A stretch of DNA of 64,000 bases from Archegozetes longisetosus (Eukaryota > Arthropoda > Arachnida > Sarcoptiformes > Trhypochthoniidae), in assembly GCA_018873245.2 (NCBI GenBank), contig JAEMBT020000008.1:10949172-11013171 (forward strand). Direction: 5' to 3'. Shown piece after piece: positions 59,300 through 64,000 of the stretch (its first letter is position 1; every line of letters begins with the position of its first letter). The notes beneath the pieces are model-generated. The model did no database searches. It was given only the letters and a program-made list of their open reading frames with translations, and was not told the origin of the DNA. The position numbers were made by a program, and so were the translations under genes.

Positions 59300-60780
59300 T
59301 AAACTTTGTAAAGGGTTGAATTTCTAATATGTAAGGTTATAAATCGGACGGATTTTTTCACTATATTTAGTGTAGTATAAAATTGTAACGAAATATCTTG
59401 ATAAATATTCAAATTATCTACAGTTTGATGTTGAGATCATGATTTGTTCTTTCAGATAAAAAAGTATGATTTTTTGAAAAATCACATATTTCGAGTATTT
59501 AGGTCTGTAGTTCTCAGACGAACTATATTTGAATGAAGCAAAAATACACGTGTCTAATCATTTTTCATCTAGTTTAGTGTCCATTCATTAGAATTTAAAA
59601 TTTTTCATCCAGTTTCTCTGACAGAATTTGAGTAACTCACCTAACTTACAAGGAATTCCAGCGTCAACCTAGAATAATGTTGGGAAGAACATTTAGCTTA
59701 TTCAAAAAAGTTTTCGTCATAATCCATTGAATTTACTACTAAAAAACAATAAAAAGCCGGTGAGTCATATTGCCAATGACCGTACTAATCATTAGAAACT
59801 TATGAACTGTTATGAAAAAGATATGTTTGTAGCTCTAGAGTAAAACAACTGTTTCATGCCATCCAATCAATAGTTATATCTTTTGAAAATTTACCATTTC
59901 TTATTCAGAATACAATATAGTAATGAAATGGCTTAATGACTTGATTGTTAATTCATACTTCAAGTTATCTAATTTGACATTAGGTTATCCTTCGAATGGA
60001 GATAAGGCTAAATGGGAAGAGTTTAGAAAAATATCGTCAAAAATGTTCGAATCTGCACAAATTGAATATAATAAATGGATGATAGAGAATGGATATCCAG
60101 AAGTAACTGGTAACCTATGTATTCCTCATTCACCATACCTTAACATATATGCATTTCCTGAAGAATTGGATTATACAGATATCAGACCATTACCTGAAAA
60201 ATGGTTAAGAATTGATAACTTCATGAGAAAAGGAGAACAAGAGTTCAAACTTCCAGAAAAATTATCCAAAAGTAATGATAGTTCGAGTAAATTAATATAT
60301 CTTTCTTTGGGATCTATGGGTTCAATAGATATTAAGCTCATGAAGAGATTAGTAGAAACTCTATCGAAATGTGAACATAAGATCATTGTATCGAAAGGAC
60401 TTCTTGGAGATCAATATGAATTGGCAGATAATATGTGGGGTGATAATTCTGTTCCTCAAACGAAAGTTTTACCATTAGTTGATTTGGTGATAGCTCACGG
60501 AGGAAATAATACAGTTACAGAAACATTTTCTTTTGGTAAACCAATGATTGTAATGCCTTTATTTGCCGATCAATTCGATAACGCTCAGAGAATTGATGAA
60601 AAAGGATTTGGTATTCGACTCGATCCTTACAATTTTACTGAAGAAGAATTACTCACAGGTATTGATAAACTTTTGAACGATACAGAATTAAATGAAAAAT
60701 TAGCCGCTGCTTCGAAACGAATCATCAACTCTGATAGTCTTACGAAAGCATCAGAATTGATAGAAAAATTTGTCAAGTGA
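57485..60780 (+). CDS. UDP-glycosyltransferase (bacterial-like mite family), copy 2
   Basis: Tandem paralogue of the UGT at 53994. Exon 1 57485-57983, intron 57984-59983 (2,000 bp, phase 1, same place and splice sequences), exon 2 59984-60780; 431 residues. It has the same landmarks: N-terminal GVGHVNPC with His17, UDP-binding HGGNN at His338, and DQFDNAQR. One extra residue lies early in exon 2 (SKMFESAQ against NRYESVK). Exon 2 is almost identical to copy 1 over its UDP-binding part but differs at about 8 percent of bases before it. The intron is enlarged by a 1.73-kb palindromic element that carries another MITE. Splice sites are intact, so the gene looks functional. AATAAA at 60941-60946 is a likely polyadenylation signal; an earlier AATAAA lies at about 60790. 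Confidence 0.92.
58226..58796. mobile_element. MITE family A, copy 2, nested in the intron element
   Basis: Direct relative of 6624-7211. CAGAG occurs on both sides (58221-58225 and 58797-58801), and the opposite arm of the host palindrome has a single CAGAG at the matching place, proving insertion. The left end ATGTTATGCCG is kept; the right end is shortened compared with copy 1. GGTTCGAGCT near the left end resembles a Pol III B box, but no A box was found. Confidence 0.8.
59215..59296. repeat. (CT)n microsatellite
   Basis: About 41 uninterrupted CT units inside the centre of the intron element. Confidence 0.95.
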
Positions 60781-60960
60781 TTTCTCTCCAATAAAATCTG
60801 GTCTGTTTATTCGAAGACAACACACGTAGACCCATTTTACTAATCTACGAATAAGGCTTAAATGTGGTTTTTACACTTTTAATTTTTGTACAATCTGAAT
60901 TATATTTAATAAATTACGTCATTGAAGATCGAAATATTTAAATAAAGTTATTGTTTTTCG

Positions 60961-62816
60961 GAAGTGTTAAGAAAATATTCGATTTGAGTAGCATTTTAAA
61001 ATTCCAGAAGAATGAATGGCGATGAGCATTTCTTCTATTATAGTTTTGAAATCTATCATAGAATAACTAATATTCTATTATACGCTCTTTCAGGTTCTAA
61101 ATATGATAACATTGCTCAATAATCAATTATTATACACTTGAAGTGTTCTTTTCATACCTGTTGTAAAATAGGTTACAACCTGAGTTCTCAAATGAATAAA
61201 TATTTGAGTGCAACACCTTAGTCGACATGTCCTGAGTCAATATAAAGTAAAGAAGGATAATATTTTTCTATGGATCACTGAACCCACACTGATTTCGACT
61301 AGTGAAATTATTTAAAAGGTTTTTAAATGCTGAACCCAAAAGTCTTTAGGAACTTGTTACCATAATTAATAGTTTTTATGTCAAAAAGGAAAAATCACCT
61401 TATGTCGAAAGTCGATTTTTTGGGGTTTTTAACTACAAAAATATAATATGCATTGCCCAATCTCTACCCCGTGGAGGCAACCCGAAGGGAGCATAAAACT
61501 AAAACCAAAACTTGAAGAGTGTTAGCCCTGCCCCGTTCTCTTTGCCTCATTTCTCATCTCTATCAAATCTATTAATTGTATATGGTGTTGTCATATATAG
61601 CTTTATAGTTTATCGATTCATTTGTCCTCAGTTAATCATGAGATAACTTTATTGTTTTAAAGTTCATCTAACCATTTTTAATCAACATTGCCTCTTACAT
61701 CTTAGTCCGTCGTATTTTATTAATGACAAAACTACTATAATTTTTATCGCTTTATCATAAATAGCCAAATTTAATATCGACCAATATTTTTGACTCGATT
61801 TCCAAAATTCTGGTTGTTAAGTCCAACTAACTCCAATTATTTTTCTAATATATTTATAATCCCTACATTTAAAGTATCATTCATGTGTTAGTAAAACTAG
61901 CGAATAGTGAGACTATACTAAAGAATTCTTTAGAAAGGATTCTTTTAAAGGACAGATGTTCTAAACTCAGCTGAAAGATCTTTTAAACTACCTTTCAAAC
62001 ATACTTTGAAGAATCTAAAGGACACTTGAAAGTAACTTTAGGGAAACGTGGATTAATGAATAAAGCTTAAATTCGAATTAGAAAATACTAATAAAATAGA
62101 AAATTGTGAGCAAATGTCAGTTAATAATGGTGTATGTAATAACCTTCTGCAAAACGAACAAAATGTAAAGTCGATAAATGTAACAAGAGAAAGGACAGTC
62201 TGTGTATAAAATATATAGTAGAAAAGTATACGCAAATTTGAAAACGGCGAAAGAACTTGTTTTAAAGGAGGAATTTGTTAGCAATGCAAAGGAAATTGAT
62301 TTTATAAATTTGATAAATGCGTAAAAATCCTCTGAAAAGAATGTATTATTTAGATCATGGAGAGCAGAAATCTACTTCTAGATAGGAAATTGTGCGAAAT
62401 GGTGAATGTAAAACATTCAGATTTTTATGACAATCCTTAAGATTTATTATTAAATGATTAAAGATTGTTAACTTCTAAGTTATCGGAGATTCTTAGGATC
62501 TTTGAAAAAGTTTAAAGGACCACTTGGAAGATTCCATAGATCACTCTATACTATCTTATGGTTTAGCAACATTTGCCTCAAGTATCCTTTTATAGGGGCA
62601 TAGTTCGAAAGATTCTTTCAACGACTGTTACTTTATTAACATTTTCAAATTTTCCGAGGTATTCAGGTGAACATCCTGACTGCACCATAAATTCTGAATC
62701 ATTTTACCAAATCGGGGTGAAAGTTAATTGTGAATCAAAGGATGTGACTTTGTGACGATCAGTTATATGTCCGTGATTAGTCTGGGACCTCAACAATGAG
62801 TGACTCTAACAGTGAC
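60961..62816. other. Region after UGT 2, no gene recognised
   Basis: A stop-free plus stretch at about 62166-62325 reads as a Lys/Glu-rich peptide (VYANLKTAKELVLKEEF), but no family or flanking exon supports it. Short repeats of an AATCTAAAGGACACTTGAAA type occur near 62005 and 62500. Confidence 0.4.
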
Positions 62817-62824
62817 CCCGTCAG

Positions 62825-63341
62825 TAGGGTGACCACCTCTGGCTTGACTGACGACGGGACAAAAATATCAAAGGGGGGACCCTTACATTTTTAAAAAGAA
62901 GAATGCCTCATTTATTAGTCATTACAAATATTTAGGTATCAAACAATACTTTCTAATATTTAAACATTGAAGATTATTAGTCATGGTTGATTTCAAGTAT
63001 ATTTTCCCTTAGAAATGACATCTCTCAAAGTTATTCAAAGGTAAGAAATACTGGTTTATATCAGATATGTCAAGGCAGAAAAGATTAATTCAATAACTTT
63101 CGATTTTAAACCACAGGTGCCCAAAACATTAAACTGAATTTCTTAATCTCTTATCATTTGTAAAATAAATTCAATGTTTGAATTTTTAAGAAATATTTTC
63201 TAAGCATAATTTTCAAAATGAAAATTGAAAAACGGGACAACTAACTGTCCCGTCGAGAGTTTTTGGTCTGACGGGATTTTTGTCTTTCATCTTTAAATAG
63301 ACGGGACTGTCCCGTCAAAAACGGGACGGGTGGTCACCCTA
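62825..63341. mobile_element. hAT-type MITE (family C, copy 2)
   Basis: 517 bp. Ends TAGGGTGACCACCTCT and GGTGGTCACCCTA; a perfect 8-bp duplication CCCGTCAG flanks it (62817-62824 and 63342-63349). It is inverted relative to 45405-46390. The right subterminal region has repeated CGGGAC/GTCCCG motifs, likely transposase-binding repeats. No coding. Confidence 0.9.
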
Positions 63342-63349
63342 CCCGTCAG

Positions 63350-64000
63350 TGACCTTTAGTGCAGTCTTTGTATTGATTAGTTCAAAAATATACAAGGCGT
63401 TGTAAAATGTTATTTTCAGTGTAGTTGTAATAAAGATTAAATACAGTATATTGTCTTGAACTATTAAAAATATCCGATAGTAAGACTGCTGGATAAGCGA
63501 TTTCTAACAGATAATCCTTCCATCCCATACTTTGTGGACGGAGTTTTATTGTATGTGAACTCCGGTGAAATCAATTAGTGATTTGGCGCTTTTAACGATT
63601 AATTCGCTTCTATACAGACTTATAGATCGTTACAACTTAATAATGTTGTAATCCTTTAAATAAAAACTTAACTCTTTCAACACAACTCTATCATACACTT
63701 TTTTGGCAAATCTTTCGCTGATGAAGGAAATCTAAAATTGTTTTTAAAACCTCGAGAGATAGCATAGCATTCCATGCCCATGAACATTAATCAATTTGAT
63801 GTAATTTTTATGGGTAAACTAAGGGCTTAGCAACAACTTTCTCAGGAAAATACTAATCAAGTTCCAATAGCCTGCACCTAAACATTAACATACACAGATA
63901 AACTGACGATTGAAATCAAAATTACTTTTGAAATAAACAAATAAATATATTTTTGTTTGACCTAAAAAATCCACAATTCATAATCATAGAGCCTCAAACT
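63350..64000. other. Window end, no gene recognised
   Basis: AT-rich sequence without a recognisable coding region or repeat. Confidence 0.5.

Larger units (their letters stand above)
58054..59781. mobile_element. 1.73-kb palindromic transposon in the UGT 2 intron
   Basis: GTAC flanks both ends (58050-58053 and 59782-59785), and the UGT 1 intron shows the unfilled site. The ends AGCAGTTGAAAAATATGACT and (from the right) GGTCATTGGCAATATGACTC are inverted. The arms run about 58054-59085 (with a 571-bp MITE inside) and 59333-59781. The centre holds a (CT)n tract. There is no transposase; the 4-bp GTAC duplication does not identify the superfamily. Confidence 0.85.

Noticed and set aside
1-64000. 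CRISPR array, operon or bacterial contamination
   Set aside because: No regularly spaced repeats, no polycistronic bacterial-style genes; introns and arthropod-type transposons occur throughout.

Overview
The window looks like a repeat-dense stretch of nuclear DNA from an arthropod, most likely an acariform (trombidiform, spider-mite-like) mite. The grounds are: very high A+T; short introns (52 bp in the Rab-like gene, about 260-300 bp in others); two tandem UDP-glycosyltransferases of the bacterial-like type that such mites acquired by horizontal transfer; gustatory-receptor-like sequences; and two NRDP1/RNF41-like RING genes, a group known to be expanded in mites. The assignment is inference from gene content. 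No rRNA, tRNA or CRISPR array was seen.

Layout. 1-18.3 kb holds no intact gene. It is filled with long inverted repeats, MITEs, a decayed Tc1/mariner transposon (7.9-9.6 kb, itself hit by a 430-bp MITE) and a decayed unknown coding region near 5.6-6.4 kb. A gustatory-receptor-like gene lies at 18.4-19.4 kb (minus), and a broken paralogue lies 12 kb away at 31.3-32.3 kb. Between them are more palindromes, a piggyBac-type MITE, a hAT fossil, a LINE-like fragment and a mariner fragment. The main host-gene block is 33.8-42.9 kb, all on the minus strand: protein-L-isoaspartate O-methyltransferase, a first RING/coiled-coil protein, a mariner palindrome, a decayed hAT transposase gene, a divergent Rab-like GTPase and a second RING/coiled-coil protein. 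43.5-51.4 kb is a transposon thicket: a MULE remnant with a FLYWCH domain, a three-level nest of elements that each keep an 8-bp target duplication, and a composite piggyBac with two 3' ends. 54.0-60.8 kb holds the two UGT genes (plus strand). Each has one phase-1 intron at the same place; the second gene's intron has grown from about 264 bp to 2,000 bp by a nested insertion. The last 3 kb is non-coding apart from another hAT-type MITE.

The genes do not form a pathway. The two UGTs are a tandem pair that would conjugate sugars to small lipophilic molecules. The RING proteins are probable E3 ubiquitin ligases, the methyltransferase repairs aged proteins, and the receptor fragments are chemosensory. 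The most informative features are structural: exact-identity tracts suggesting gene conversion in both the UGT and the receptor pair, insertions that can be ordered in time, CpG-specific decay between two copies of one MITE, and two unrelated transposons with the same odd inverted architecture. All identities and boundaries were read by eye and should be taken as approximate where so stated.
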